Assembly (NCBI GenBank): GCA_903933735.1
Contig: CAIZLB010000028.1
Span: forward strand, 1 to 40,249
Length of the DNA stretch: 40,249 nucleotides
Reading direction: 5' to 3'
From: an uncultured bacterium
GTDB lineage: Bacteria > Patescibacteriota > Minisyncoccia > Phycocordibacterales > CAIZLB01
Shown: piece by piece, positions 7,772 to 16,781 of the stretch
Position numbering within the stretch: position 1 is the stretch's first letter
Layout of the letters: every line of letters starts with the position of its first letter
The notes under the pieces: model-generated
Seen by the model: only the letters and a program-made list of their open reading frames with translations
The model's database searches: none
What the model was told of the DNA's origin: nothing
Position numbers and translations under genes: made by a program

Positions 7772-7848
7772 GCCAAAAGCAAAACCCTCGAACAATTTGT
7801 ACTTTGGACCACCTAGGCAGTCCTTCTTCGAGGGTCTAACTTGCTATG
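7772..7848 (-). ncRNA. Small hairpin RNA candidate upstream of grpE
   Basis: On the minus strand a promoter CTGACA (7876-7881)-16 bp-TAATAT (7854-7859) precedes a perfect 9-bp stem, ACCCTCGAA (7827-7835) with TTCGAGGGT (7784-7792). Inside is a GGAC/GTCC helix, and the stem is followed by TTTGCTTTT. The predicted RNA is about 75 nt. It could be a stand-alone small RNA. A further hairpin, GTGCC/GGCAC flanked by A5 and T5 runs, lies at 7685-7723. Confidence 0.5.
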
Positions 7849-7947
7849 TATATATATTAGCAAATTTAAAAATCATGTCAGATTTACCCCATAAAAAACC
7901 CCACTAGACAATGTAATTTTTCTTATTAAATGGTATTATATGGAAAT

Positions 7948-8631
7948 ATGAATAATGATAATAATGATCAAATAGATATCAATGAAAATAAAGAAAGCGA
8001 GATAAAGATAGATTTAGATGCCGATATCAACGACACTATAGATTTAGGTATTCCAAAGACTAAAAAACCTATAGACACAACAGTCGACACAGATATGCCA
8101 GAGACAGACGTTGATGAAGAGATAATCCTGGAAGACGAATCAGAAAATTCAAACAATACTATCAAAAAACTTAAAGATGAGATAAAACAACTTAAACAAG
8201 AAAAGATTGACCTTTTAACAAATTGGCAGAAAGATAAGGCTGATTTTATAAACGCTAGAAGAAGAGATGAAGAAACAAAGGCCGATGTTATCAAATTTTC
8301 AAATCAAATACTTATAAACGATCTTCTACCTATAATAGATGGTTATGAACAGGCTAAAACCCAATCAACCTGGACCGCCGTGGACGAAGCCTGGAGAAAG
8401 GGTATAGAATCTATCATAGATAAACTATATGCATCACTTCAAAAAGTTGGTGTAGAATCTTATGGAAAAGAGGGGGATGATTTTGATCCCAATATATATG
8501 AAGCTTTAGGACAAGAAAAGACTGATGATACTTCGAAAGACCATAAAGTGGCTATGATTATGCAGAAGGGTTATAAGTTGCATGATAAGGTTATAAGGGT
8601 CGCTTTGGTGAAAGTTTACACTCTTCAATAA
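7948..8631 (+). CDS. grpE: Nucleotide exchange factor GrpE
   Basis: The protein has about 227 residues from this start. An acidic, disordered N-terminus (about 1-70) leads to a long coiled coil (NTIKKLKDEIKQLKQEKIDLL) and the GrpE core with FIN-ARRR, LLPIIDGYEQA and GVESYGKEGDDFDPNIYEAL. It releases ADP from DnaK, whose gene follows. An ATG six codons earlier (7930) is in frame, but it overlaps the extended -10 TGG-TATTAT (7934-7939). The 7948 ATG, 8 nt after the box, is therefore the better start and implies a leaderless mRNA. No dnaJ or hrcA lies nearby. Confidence 0.9.
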   Translation: MNNDNNDQIDINENKESEIKIDLDADINDTIDLGIPKTKKPIDTTVDTDMPETDVDEEIILEDESENSNNTIKKLKDEIKQLKQEKIDLLTNWQKDKADFINARRRDEETKADVIKFSNQILINDLLPIIDGYEQAKTQSTWTAVDEAWRKGIESIIDKLYASLQKVGVESYGKEGDDFDPNIYEALGQEKTDDTSKDHKVAMIMQKGYKLHDKVIRVALVKVYTLQ

Positions 8632-8718
8632 CACTTGACAGGTCGTGTATAATAGATAGTACAGATTATCAATTATTATTAATAATTAATAAAATAAACA
8701 ATAAAAATAAACATAAAT

Positions 8719-10611
8719 ATGTCAAAAATATTAGGAATAGATCTTGGAACAACAAATTCAGCTATAGCTATTATGGAAGTAGGTGAGCCAAAGATATTGG
8801 AAAATGCAGAAGGTGCACGTACAACACCGTCTATCGTTGCTATATCTAAAACAGGTGAAAGGCTTGTCGGTTTACTTGCAAAAAGACAAGGTGTTACAAA
8901 CCCTAAAAATACAGTTTTTGGTATTAAAAGATTTATCGGTCACTCATTTGATGAGAATGCTGTGCAAAAAGATAAGGATACAGTTCCTTTTGTTATATCT
9001 AAAACAGATAACGGCGGTGTCGGTATAACCATGTCAGATAAGGTCTATACACCTGAAGAGATATCTGGAATGATACTTACAAAACTTAAAAATGATGCAG
9101 AGGCACGTATTGGTGAAAAGATAACAGAGGCGGTTATAACGGTTCCTGCATATTTTAATGATGCACAAAGACAGGCTACAAAAGATGCTGGTAAGATCGC
9201 AGGTCTTGATGTTAAACGTATTATAAATGAACCAACAGCAGCAGCTTTGGCTTATGGTTTCAACAAAAAAGCAGATGAGAAAATAGCTGTGTTTGATTTT
9301 GGAGGTGGAACTTTTGATATATCTATACTTGAAGTGGGTGCTGATATAGTTGAAGTAAAATCAACAGACGGAGACTCTCATCTTGGGGGTAAGGATATAG
9401 ATCAAAAGATTATACATTGGATAGCTGATGAATTTAAAAAAGAATCAGGTATAGATGTTAGAAACGACACTCTTGCACTACAGAGACTTGATGAAGCTGC
9501 AGAAAAAGCTAAGATAGAACTTTCATCTGCTGTTGATACAGAGATAAATATACCTTTCATAACTTCAGATGCATCAGGTCCAAAACACCTTGTCTTAAAG
9601 ATGACACGTGCAAAACTAGAAGAGATTGCTGATGAGTTTATAACTCGTGCAATACAGATAACAAAAAGAGCTATAGAAGCATCACCTTTTAAGATTGCTG
9701 ACATACAAGAAGTTATACTTGTTGGAGGACAAACTCGTATGCCAAAAATCAAAGAAGTTGTTAAAGAGCTTTTTGGTCGCGAACCAAATCAATCCATAAA
9801 CCCAGATGAGGTTGTAGCTCTAGGGGCTGCTATACAAGGAGGTATACTTGGTGGGGATGTGAAAGATATACTTCTTCTTGATGTTATTCCACTTTCACTT
9901 GGTATAGAGACTATGGGGGGTGTAGCTACACACCTTATAGAAAGGAACACAACTATACCAACATCACGTTCACAGGTATTCTCAACTGCTGCTGATAATC
10001 AAACATCAACTGAGATACATATAGTTCAAGGAGAAAGAGCTATGGCGACTGATAACAAGTCTCTCGGACGTTTCGTTCTTGATGGTATACCACCGGCACC
10101 ACGTGGTATCCCTCAGGTTGAAGTTACTTTTGATGTAGACGCTAACGGTATCTTGAATGTTAAAGCAAAAGATAAAGCTTCAGGAAAAGAGAATACTATT
10201 CGTATAGAAGCTTCTACAGGTCTATCAAAAGATGATATAGAGAAGATGAAAAAAGATGCCGAGATGCATGATGCTGATGATAAGAAGAAGAAAGAAGTTA
10301 TAGAGGTTAGAAACACCGCAGATCAGGCTATATACACCGCAGAAAAGAGTTTGAGAGAAAGTAAGGATAAACTCAGTGCTGAACTTGTATCTGCTGTAGA
10401 GACTAAAATAGGGGCTTTAAGACTATCTAAAGATAAAGATGATGTATCAGCTATTAAAACAGATACAGATGCATTATCGACAGAGTTGGCCAAGGTTTAT
10501 GATGAAGTTGCTAAGGCAAATCCGGCTGCTGATGCCACAACTGCAGAACCTACTCAAGCCCCTCATGAAGGTGGTGAGAATCCAGACATAAAGGATGCCG
10601 AGGTGAAGTAA
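8719..10611 (+). CDS. dnaK: Chaperone DnaK (Hsp70)
   Basis: The protein has 630 residues. The ATPase domain (about 1-380) shows [13 protein letters not shown], the phosphate loops and [12 protein letters not shown]. The substrate-binding domain follows with [17 protein letters not shown] and the C-terminal helical lid, ending in an acidic tail. It binds exposed hydrophobic peptides in the cytoplasm in an ATP cycle driven by DnaJ and GrpE. The 87-bp gap after grpE holds TTGACA (8635) and TATAAT, so dnaK may also have its own promoter. The leader is A-rich with almost no G. I see no CIRCE operator. Confidence 0.97.
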   Translation: MSKILGIDLGTTNSAIAIMEVGEPKILENAEGARTTPSIVAISKTGERLVGLLAKRQGVTNPKNTVFGIKRFIGHSFDENAVQKDKDTVPFVISKTDNGGVGITMSDKVYTPEEISGMILTKLKNDAEARIGEKITEAVITVPAYFNDAQRQATKDAGKIAGLDVKRIINEPTAAALAYGFNKKADEKIAVFDFGGGTFDISILEVGADIVEVKSTDGDSHLGGKDIDQKIIHWIADEFKKESGIDVRNDTLALQRLDEAAEKAKIELSSAVDTEINIPFITSDASGPKHLVLKMTRAKLEEIADEFITRAIQITKRAIEASPFKIADIQEVILVGGQTRMPKIKEVVKELFGREPNQSINPDEVVALGAAIQGGILGGDVKDILLLDVIPLSLGIETMGGVATHLIERNTTIPTSRSQVFSTAADNQTSTEIHIVQGERAMATDNKSLGRFVLDGIPPAPRGIPQVEVTFDVDANGILNVKAKDKASGKENTIRIEASTGLSKDDIEKMKKDAEMHDADDKKKKEVIEVRNTADQAIYTAEKSLRESKDKLSAELVSAVETKIGALRLSKDKDDVSAIKTDTDALSTELAKVYDEVAKANPAADATTAEPTQAPHEGGENPDIKDAEVK

Positions 10612-10639
10612 GGTTTATTTATAAATTTTAAAATAAAGA

Positions 10640-10682
10640 GCTAGTCAAAGATAATTCTGAGATTAGTTTTTTATTTTTTCTT
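10640..10682 (+). terminator. Terminator after dnaK
   Basis: CTAGTC and GATTAG form a 6-bp stem around a 14-nt loop, followed by TTTTTTATTTTTTC. Confidence 0.6.
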
Positions 10683-10740
10683 TACGAAAACTTTATACGG
10701 TGTTTGGTAAAATCTGTAAATTGATACAAAAATAAATACA

Positions 10741-11133
10741 ATTAAAAAATTGATAGATGAATACTTGCATCTTAAAAAAGGTGAATTAATTGCTGATTTT
10801 TTAGAGTTAATATTTGTATGTAAATTAAATGATAGGGATGTATGTATATCAAAGAGATCTTTAAAACACTTTGTAGAGAGTAGATCTGGCGAATTGCTTG
10901 AGTATAATAATGAATATATTTTAGAAAGACTCTATTTTATTATAGATAATATAAAAAATGTATTACATAACAGTGATTTTTATAAAGTGATTGAAAAGAG
11001 ATTTTATTACACTAAAGATTTCTTTTATCCTATACGACCATCAATTCGAATTGTTTTAGAAAGCATTAATGATCATTTCGAAATAGTTACAATGCATTAT
11101 AAAAAAACTAAAAACACTACCCAAAAAGAGTAG
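10741..11133 (+). CDS. Putative BECR-like nuclease, copy 2, non-ATG start
   Basis: The frame has 130 codons, the same length as the copy at 7089-7481, with clear identity through most of its length: KGELIA-F, ISKRSLKHFVESRSGE, EYILERLYFIIDNI and HFEIVTMHYKK. There is no ATG. Either the shared ATT (10741) or the TTG three codons later (10750) would start it. The upstream block (CTTTATAC, GGT, TTGGTAAAAT) is also shared with copy 1, so promoter, ORF and RNA were duplicated together. A weak start codon is common in toxin genes, but nothing here proves toxicity. The nuclease fold is inferred from a short motif pattern only. Confidence 0.55.
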   Translation: MKKLIDEYLHLKKGELIADFLELIFVCKLNDRDVCISKRSLKHFVESRSGELLEYNNEYILERLYFIIDNIKNVLHNSDFYKVIEKRFYYTKDFFYPIRPSIRIVLESINDHFEIVTMHYKKTKNTTQKE

Positions 11134-11263
11134 TGAATTTAGATATAATCTGGGATGACGGCGCGTTCACTAATATAAAATTAATGAGTGTATTTCATCC
11201 ATAAGTACTATTTTCATAGTCCGCAGCAAGCCGATTGGTTATTTTCTGTCCTTCAGATTACGT
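11101..11263 (-). ncRNA. Structured RNA family, member 2
   Basis: This is the minus-strand paralogue of 7462-7620. The first 45 or so transcribed bases are almost identical. The closing stem is perfect here (TAATCTG with CAGATTA). GGATGA/TCATCC and CGGC/GCCG are kept. The hairpin between them has different sequence (CACT with AGTG). The terminator stem CACTACT/GGTAGTG (11129-11135 with 11115-11121) also differs from copy 1 in sequence but not in shape, and is followed by TTTTTAGTTTTTTT. It lies inside the 3' end of the convergent nuclease-like ORF. Confidence 0.7.
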
Positions 11264-11267
11264 AAGT

Positions 11268-11295
11268 ATTTTAGCAAAATATATTTTATTGTCAA
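11268..11295 (-). promoter_or_regulatory. Promoter of structured RNA member 2
   Basis: On the minus strand, TTGACA (11290-11295), 16 bp, TAAAAT (11268-11273). It is identical to the promoter of member 1. Confidence 0.75.
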
Positions 11296-11797
11296 TAATC
11301 ACACAATAAATATTTTGTAATATCTATATATAGTTTTACGTATCTATATTTGTAAATGTACATTTAAATAAAATATAAATCATTACAGAAATTCGCATAA
11401 CAATTTCTAGAACAAGAAATAGTGCACATATGAAAGTTAAAAGGAATGAGTAATATGATTTCAAGACAATATAAACAGTATTGTTCACAGGTGGGTGTAA
11501 ATAAACTGAATCACCCCGTATGCAGATACACATATATATTCTTAACTCGAGATTAGGATATAGACGTAGCATATGTCGGATAACAGATGAAGGTTCTTCG
11601 TTAGTCCATGTCTTTATAGGTGGGCTTATAAAAATATCAAAAATAAAAACTGAGAGATACATCTTGATTGCGAGTAAAACTTATTCTCGTATTTCTGTAA
11701 TGGTTTGTATGAAAATTTTATTAATATTGTCAACATAAATCCGATTTTTTTGCTATTATAATAATAATTAACAATTAAATTAAATAAAAATAAATTT
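11296..11797. other. Intergenic region without a convincing gene
   Basis: About 500 bp. Short open frames exist on both strands (11520-11738 plus, 11336-11662 minus), but neither has a family motif or a normal start context. A minus-strand TTGACA lies near 11732. The A/T-rich stretch just before 11798 looks like the leader of the next gene. A stand-alone RNA cannot be excluded. Confidence 0.4.
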
Positions 11798-12613
11798 ATG
11801 GAAACAATTCCTTCATCGGAACAAATTATTAACGATAATGGTTCTATACCAGCAGGGGAGGTAGTTAAGTGTGGTAATTGTGATTATATCGGTCCAGCTT
11901 TAAATAATAGAAGCCTATGGGCTCAGATAGTCTCTTGGATACTTATTATAATAAGTCCTTTTATTACAATGCTTTATTATGTGATAAATCCAAAATATGT
12001 GTGTTCAAAATGTAAATCAAAATTTGTCAGTACAAAAGATGAAGATGGTGTATATAGGGGTCAAAGCAGTGCAGTCGCCGCTTTATTGTTTGTTATAATA
12101 GCTACACTTGTAAGTATAGCTATAGTTGGTATATTATCATCTATAGTCTTAGCTTCTCTAAGTGTTGCAAAGGAAAAAGGTAGGGTTGCTGCAGAAAAAG
12201 CAAATTCATCTCTAACTGCTACTACTACTGTATCCACTACTACAGTTATGACAAAAAATACAAAATCAGGTTTTGATACTTCAAAGAATCTATCTCAAGA
12301 TGATGTTCAAGCTGTCGTAGATTATGTTAAACGTAACAGTAAACTTCCAAAAGAGATTGATGAAAACACTACATGGTTAAGTGTCTCAGCTGATCAAGGT
12401 CTAGTTATTAAATATGAATATATGATTCAAGGTTTAGATGTAAGTGGTTTTAGTAGTAATTTTTTGAAAAACTTTATCCTGGAAGATGCTTGTTCTAATT
12501 CCGATGTTAAAGATGAATTATTAGATAAAGGTGTTGTTTTAAGATATAAATATTCTGTAAAAGATTCAACCAAGACTTTCGACTTCAATATAGATAAAAA
12601 TGACTGTAAATAG
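11798..12613 (+). CDS. Zinc-ribbon membrane protein, function unknown
   Basis: The protein has 271 residues. Two CxxC pairs (CGNC at about 24-27 and CSKC at about 69-72) form a likely zinc ribbon interrupted by a hydrophobic hairpin (about 44-62). A second hydrophobic segment (about 92-120, IVGILSSIVLASLSVAKEKGR) resembles a pilin-type helix with a following basic stretch. A Thr/Ser-rich linker and a C-terminal domain with two cysteines follow. I do not recognise the C-terminal domain. The leader is long, AT-rich and G-free. The gene ends in a bidirectional terminator. Confidence 0.6.
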   Translation: METIPSSEQIINDNGSIPAGEVVKCGNCDYIGPALNNRSLWAQIVSWILIIISPFITMLYYVINPKYVCSKCKSKFVSTKDEDGVYRGQSSAVAALLFVIIATLVSIAIVGILSSIVLASLSVAKEKGRVAAEKANSSLTATTTVSTTTVMTKNTKSGFDTSKNLSQDDVQAVVDYVKRNSKLPKEIDENTTWLSVSADQGLVIKYEYMIQGLDVSGFSSNFLKNFILEDACSNSDVKDELLDKGVVLRYKYSVKDSTKTFDFNIDKNDCK

Positions 12614-12632
12614 TAAAATATAAACAAAAGAC

Positions 12633-12670
12633 AACCCGGCAGTCATGAGAGATCTGCCGGGTTTTGTTTT
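12633..12670. terminator. Bidirectional terminator between convergent genes
   Basis: AACCCGGCAG (12633-12642) pairs with CTGCCGGGTT (12654-12663), a perfect 10-bp stem. TTGTTTT follows on the plus strand and TGTCTTTTG on the minus strand. It serves the genes ending at 12613 and 12697. Confidence 0.8.
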
Positions 12671-12686
12671 AATCTAATCGAGCACA

Positions 12687-12701
12687 GGTGACACTGTCAC
12701 C
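12687..12701. repeat. Perfect palindrome over a stop codon
   Basis: GGTGACACTGTCACC is a 7-bp inverted repeat with one central base. It contains the stop codon of the minus-strand gene, and GGTGAC recurs about 16 bp inside that gene. It may be a protein-binding site or part of the 3' UTR fold. Confidence 0.4.
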
Positions 12702-13521
12702 AAAGTAGTACCTTGTCACCAAACGGTGGTTGTGGACAACTTACATCAAGTCCTGAGGGGGTACCAAGGATGTATTCCCTCGCTGGATCGGAACAGTATT
12801 GACGGGGAAGTGTGAGTATTTTATCCAGCTCACACTGAGGCACGAGATGAGTGTGACATGTTAAGATGTGTAGGCAGGCTATACTGGGCCTATATGGACC
12901 TACTTCATAATAATCACGTGTAAATCCAGAAAAACTAACTCCGCAAGCACATCTATATGAAACACCTGTACGATGTTCCATTCGCCTAATCCAACCAACC
13001 TGATCCCATTTTGGGAGATTGGATGCCAATATCTCGGCAAACATGTCAACTTTCGGACACTTCTCATGAGGATCATAAATGCCTATATCCTGAGGAATAT
13101 CTATCATCAACAATTCATCGGGTTTTGTTGTGACATCGATGATTTTTGATCCTATTTTCAGAGCCAGTCTATTTTGCATGACTGACAACCATTCCCGGAC
13201 CGAATATTCATAACATGTACCAGTGTATGAGTTATTCTCGGTACTGAAATTGATAAGATAGTATCTCCTACCGTATAGGTCTTCGTTTCTGCGTGATGTA
13301 TATTCCTTATCGTCTTTGTCTCTATCTGTTTTATCTATACACACCATAGTCCATTCATTAGGATTGCGGGTGTTGAACTGTCTTCCTAGGGAAATAACTT
13401 GGCTGAGATAGATCAATCCTCGACCCGAGGTCATAGCTGATAATGGACTATGGTTTCCTCCAAGATCTGCTACCAATAGTTTATCGATCGAGGGTATTTG
13501 CCAAACAGGATACATTTTCAT
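12697..13521 (-). CDS. Hypothetical 274-aa protein with cysteine cluster
   Basis: I do not recognise this protein. It is soluble, with no signal or membrane helix, and starts MKMYPVWQIPSIDKLLVADLGG. The middle is rich in charged and aromatic residues. The C-terminal third has a CACG motif (about 196-199) and further Cys and His residues (CLHILTCHTH), which could bind metal. Codon use is more GC-rich than in neighbours. The start is preceded by a leader made almost only of A and C (AACCAACAACAACC) and a good promoter. It converges on the gene at 11798. Confidence 0.6.
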   Translation of the reverse strand: MKMYPVWQIPSIDKLLVADLGGNHSPLSAMTSGRGLIYLSQVISLGRQFNTRNPNEWTMVCIDKTDRDKDDKEYTSRRNEDLYGRRYYLINFSTENNSYTGTCYEYSVREWLSVMQNRLALKIGSKIIDVTTKPDELLMIDIPQDIGIYDPHEKCPKVDMFAEILASNLPKWDQVGWIRRMEHRTGVSYRCACGVSFSGFTRDYYEVGPYRPSIACLHILTCHTHLVPQCELDKILTLPRQYCSDPAREYILGTPSGLDVSCPQPPFGDKVLLW

Positions 13522-13553
13522 AGTTGTTGGTTGTTGTTGGTTCTAACTCTTAA

Positions 13554-13581
13554 AATCTACCATTTTTACCAAACTTGTCAA
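13554..13581 (-). promoter_or_regulatory. Promoter of the 12697-13521 gene
   Basis: On the minus strand, TTGACA (13576-13581), 16 bp, TAGATT (13554-13559). The predicted leader is about 25 nt, A/C-rich and without a Shine-Dalgarno sequence. Confidence 0.65.
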
Positions 13582-13630
13582 CAAAACTCTACCCCTCCCA
13601 AAACCCCCAAATCCATGCTAAAATATCATC

Positions 13631-15526
13631 ATGTGTGGCATATCTGGCTTTATAAATTATCAAGAAAAACAAGATCAAGGCCTATTAAAAAGATCTCTTG
13701 ATATCATAAATCATCGTGGACCAGATGAAGATGGTATGTTTTTTGATGACAGGTTTTCTATGGGTATGAGGCGATTATCCATCATAGATTTAGCTCATGG
13801 TCAACAACCTATATATAATGAAGATGAGACAGTCTCGGTTGTTTTCAACGGTGAGATTTATAATTATCTAGAACTTAAGACCGAACTTGAAGCTAAGGGT
13901 CATATATTCAAGACTAAAAGTGATACTGAGATATTAGTGCATGGTTTCGAAGAGTGGAGAGATGATTTACCTAAAAAACTTCGCGGTATGTTTGTGTTTT
14001 GTATCTTTGATAAAAAACACAATAAGTTGTTTATTGCCCGTGATCATTTTGGTATTAAGCCCTTATACTATCACCTAAGAGACAATAGGATAACAGCCTT
14101 TGCTTCAGAGATAAAATCTATACTTGAAGATAAAACTGTCAAGAGGGATGTCAATATCTCATATATCTATGACTATTCATCTTTTCAGTACAATCCTAAT
14201 CATGAGACATTTTTTAAAAATATATACAAACTTTCCCCAGGACATCATATAGAAATAAACTTAAATAATGGCGAATATAATATAGAAAAATATTGGCAAT
14301 GGAATTTTCATGAGGTAAGAGATACTGATTACAATAAATCACGTGATAATATAAAAAAAGTACTCAAAGATTCTGTAAAACATCATATGATAGCCGATGT
14401 ACCCGTAGCCTCTTTTTTGTCATCTGGTGTTGATTCGTCCATCATTGCTATGTTGGCTCAAGAGGAGATGAAGTCACAAGGTAAAACTTTAAAGACATTT
14501 ACTATAGGTTTTAAAGATCTAGATTCTGAGATAAAAGATGTTAAAGAATTTGCTGATTTTATAAAAACAGATCATAAAGAGATAGTCGTATCTTTCGATG
14601 ATTATTTTGAATCTTTAAAAAAATGCGTTTGGCATTTTGACGAACCTATTGCTGATCCTTCGGCTATATCTTTGTTTTTACTTTCACGTGAAGTTGCTAA
14701 AGAAGTTAAGGTTGTTATGTCAGGTGAAGGTGCTGATGAGATTTTTGGTGGCTACGGTATATATAAAGAACCTCATGACAAATACATAAAGCTCATATCA
14801 CTACAACCTATATGGTTTAAAAAATATTTCTTAAGACCGTTACTTGCGATTGTTAATTTTAATGTTAGATTATTTCCAACACTCTCAGGTTTTCCTGGTG
14901 TTAGTTTCTTTAATAGAGCTTTAACTCCTATTCGAGATAGATATATAGGTAATGCACATATTTTCAAAGAAATAGAAAAAGAAAGACTTTTCAAAAATTA
15001 TAAAATTCAAAATATGGTAGGTAAGCTTGATCTACAGGATCAGGATACATCTAAACTCTCAAAATCTGAATATATGCAATTTGTAGATATTCAAAACTGG
15101 ATGAGGGGGGATATATTACAAAAGGCGGATAAGATGACTATGGCTAACTCTCTAGAATTACGTGTGCCATTTCTAGATATAGAAGTTGCTAAAACTGCTT
15201 ATGGTCTTATAGATGATTGGAAATACAAGAATGGTACTACAAAACATATACTTCGTGATGCATTTGCAAAAGACATGCCAGAAAAAACAAACAAGAGACC
15301 AAAGCTCGGTTTTCCAACCCCTTGGCATGTATGGTTAAAGAAAGATCACAAGAGAGTTTTGAATATTATTATTGAAAATAAGCTGATACAAGATATTTGT
15401 AATATTAACTATGTAAAGAGTTTGTTTAAAGAACATAGATTGAATGATAAATTTGTCGGTAGAAGAATATTTACTTTATTAATGCTTGCCCTATGGTATA
15501 ATACTTTTATAGATGATAGTAAATAA
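13631..15526 (+). CDS. asnB: Asparagine synthase (glutamine-hydrolysing)
   Basis: The protein has 631 residues. It begins MCGISGF, with the catalytic Cys2 of a class II glutamine amidotransferase, and RGPDEDG, RLSIIDL and FNGEIYNY follow. The synthetase domain (about 220-600) has the ATP-binding PP-loop SSGVDSS and the motif SGEGADEIFGGY. It turns aspartate, glutamine and ATP into asparagine. In CPR genomes many AsnB-like proteins lie in cell-surface sugar loci, but no such neighbours are seen here. The extended -10 TGC-TAAAAT (13619-13624) ends 6 nt before the ATG, so the mRNA is probably leaderless. Confidence 0.93.
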   Translation: MCGISGFINYQEKQDQGLLKRSLDIINHRGPDEDGMFFDDRFSMGMRRLSIIDLAHGQQPIYNEDETVSVVFNGEIYNYLELKTELEAKGHIFKTKSDTEILVHGFEEWRDDLPKKLRGMFVFCIFDKKHNKLFIARDHFGIKPLYYHLRDNRITAFASEIKSILEDKTVKRDVNISYIYDYSSFQYNPNHETFFKNIYKLSPGHHIEINLNNGEYNIEKYWQWNFHEVRDTDYNKSRDNIKKVLKDSVKHHMIADVPVASFLSSGVDSSIIAMLAQEEMKSQGKTLKTFTIGFKDLDSEIKDVKEFADFIKTDHKEIVVSFDDYFESLKKCVWHFDEPIADPSAISLFLLSREVAKEVKVVMSGEGADEIFGGYGIYKEPHDKYIKLISLQPIWFKKYFLRPLLAIVNFNVRLFPTLSGFPGVSFFNRALTPIRDRYIGNAHIFKEIEKERLFKNYKIQNMVGKLDLQDQDTSKLSKSEYMQFVDIQNWMRGDILQKADKMTMANSLELRVPFLDIEVAKTAYGLIDDWKYKNGTTKHILRDAFAKDMPEKTNKRPKLGFPTPWHVWLKKDHKRVLNIIIENKLIQDICNINYVKSLFKEHRLNDKFVGRRIFTLLMLALWYNTFIDDSK

Positions 15527-15743
15527 TACATTTAAAAAAATATCAAAGAAGAAAGGGCAGGGTGGTTTTTTGGAATTGATTGTTATTATTCTTGTTGCAC
15601 TTATATTACTTAGATTTTTGGATATAGATATAAATGGCATATTGGCTAAGGGTTGGGTTAAGGAATTTATAGCTTATACAAAAGAGATGCTTGTATTGGT
15701 TTGGCAGGATTTAGTTTCTATTTTTAATGCGATAAGGGGTTAG
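15513..15743 (+). CDS. Small single-pass membrane protein
   Basis: The protein has 76 residues: a basic N-terminus (KKISKKKGQGG), one strong hydrophobic helix (about 20-39), then an amphipathic C-terminus. It starts 14 bp inside the end of asnB, so its translation is probably coupled to asnB. The KKKGQGGFLEL start is common in small CPR membrane proteins of unknown role. Confidence 0.65.
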   Translation: MIVNNTFKKISKKKGQGGFLELIVIILVALILLRFLDIDINGILAKGWVKEFIAYTKEMLVLVWQDLVSIFNAIRG

Positions 15744-15750
15744 ATATATA

Positions 15751-15790
15751 CAAAAGAAAAAGGGAACCGTATTTCAGGTTCCCGGCTTTT
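15751..15790. terminator. Bidirectional terminator
   Basis: GGGAACC (15762-15768) pairs with GGTTCCC (15777-15783). On the minus strand it is followed by TTTTTCTTTTG, making it the strong terminator of the 15817-16008 gene. On the plus strand GGCTTTT follows. Confidence 0.75.
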
Positions 15791-15816
15791 GATGGGAGGT
15801 GCGATGACTTCATCGC

Positions 15817-16008
15817 TTAGTCCTCATCGGGATCTAGGGTATCATCGGGGCATCCACGCTGTCCGTGGAGGGTTTTTGGTCTTGGTGTAGGGGTTGGGGT
15901 TGGCGCCATCTTCATCTTATCCGCCTCCACTTTCTCCATATTTATGAGCATCTTTCTAACCCATTCTGGCATGGAAGGTTCTGTTTTTTCGGTAGGGGTA
16001 GTGGTCAT
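15817..16008 (-). CDS. Small acidic protein with Pro-Thr repeat
   Basis: The protein has 63 residues and starts MTTTPTEKTEPSMPEWVRKML. A short amphipathic helix is followed by PTPTPTPRP and a strongly acidic tail (DDTLDPDED). There is no known domain. It has near-consensus promoter boxes and a strong terminator, so it is a monocistronic and probably abundant transcript. Its codons are richer in G and C than its neighbours. Confidence 0.6.
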   Translation of the reverse strand: MTTTPTEKTEPSMPEWVRKMLINMEKVEADKMKMAPTPTPTPRPKTLHGQRGCPDDTLDPDED

Positions 16009-16036
16009 GTGTTATTTTAGGTTCGCTGACTCCTGT

Positions 16037-16066
16037 ATTATACTACCTATAACTACTTATTGTCAA
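16037..16066 (-). promoter_or_regulatory. Strong promoter of the 15817-16008 gene
   Basis: On the minus strand, TTGACA (16061-16066), 18 bp, TATAAT (16037-16042). Both boxes are perfect consensus. The promoter sits across the 3' end of the dsbA-like gene. Confidence 0.75.
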
Positions 16067-16769
16067 TATATTTGACTATTTCCTCCACTGGTAATCCTCC
16101 TGTTATCTTTGTGTGATTTTCGATGACAAATGATGGGGTAGCTGTTATACCCAGATCAAGAGCATCTTGTTTATCCTGTGCTATCTGAGCAGGGTATTTT
16201 TCATTTGTTGATTCTGTGTATAGTTTATCATAATCTATACCTAGATCCATGATAGTCTTTTTTATAAAATCTTCCCTATCTTTTTTACCAAGTATAGCCC
16301 AACCGCTTTGTGTTTCAAGTATTTTTTTATGAACTTTTTCATATATCTCAGGACCAAATATTTGTGAAGCCAAAACTATACGTCCAACATCTATAGATGT
16401 TTGTCCATGTACTGGAAATATTTTTCTAGTGATTATGATATTGTCACCATATATGCTGAGTAGTTTATCGTTTATGTCTTCACCATTAGTCGCACAGGCA
16501 GGACATTCATAATCCATAAATTCTGTTATATTGATTTTGGTTGAAGTTGCTGTTGATGTTGCAACACTCACTCCTGTTATTTTTGGGTTTTCTGGTCTTG
16601 ATATTTTAGATTTATCAAGATCAAGTCCTGTGCTTATGTATTTTGAATAATCTCCTGGCTCTGTTGCACCCCCTTGGGTTTTAAAAAGTGTTATACCTCC
16701 AAATATTATCAAAGCAGTCAATGCTAAGATTCCGATTATTACTTTTGTTTCTGTTTTTATATTTTCCAT
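16053..16769 (-). CDS. DsbA-like thiol:disulfide oxidoreductase
   Basis: The protein has 238 residues. A single N-terminal membrane anchor (about 9-29) and a linker precede a thioredoxin-fold domain with the active site CPAC (89-92, in FMDYECPACATNG). The cis-proline loop TATPSFVIEN lies near the C-terminus. It should introduce or shuffle disulfides in exported proteins such as the pilins. It lies 12 bp downstream of the DsbB gene on the same strand, so the two form an oxidation pair. Confidence 0.88.
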   Translation of the reverse strand: MENIKTETKVIIGILALTALIIFGGITLFKTQGGATEPGDYSKYISTGLDLDKSKISRPENPKITGVSVATSTATSTKINITEFMDYECPACATNGEDINDKLLSIYGDNIIITRKIFPVHGQTSIDVGRIVLASQIFGPEIYEKVHKKILETQSGWAILGKKDREDFIKKTIMDLGIDYDKLYTESTNEKYPAQIAQDKQDALDLGITATPSFVIENHTKITGGLPVEEIVKYIDNK

Positions 16770-16781
16770 TTTTTTAATTGA

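Noticed and set aside
11336-11738. Open frames on both strands between RNA member 2 and the 11798 gene
   Set aside because: Overlapping frames on opposite strands without recognisable domains; composition is not protein-like. Left as intergenic.
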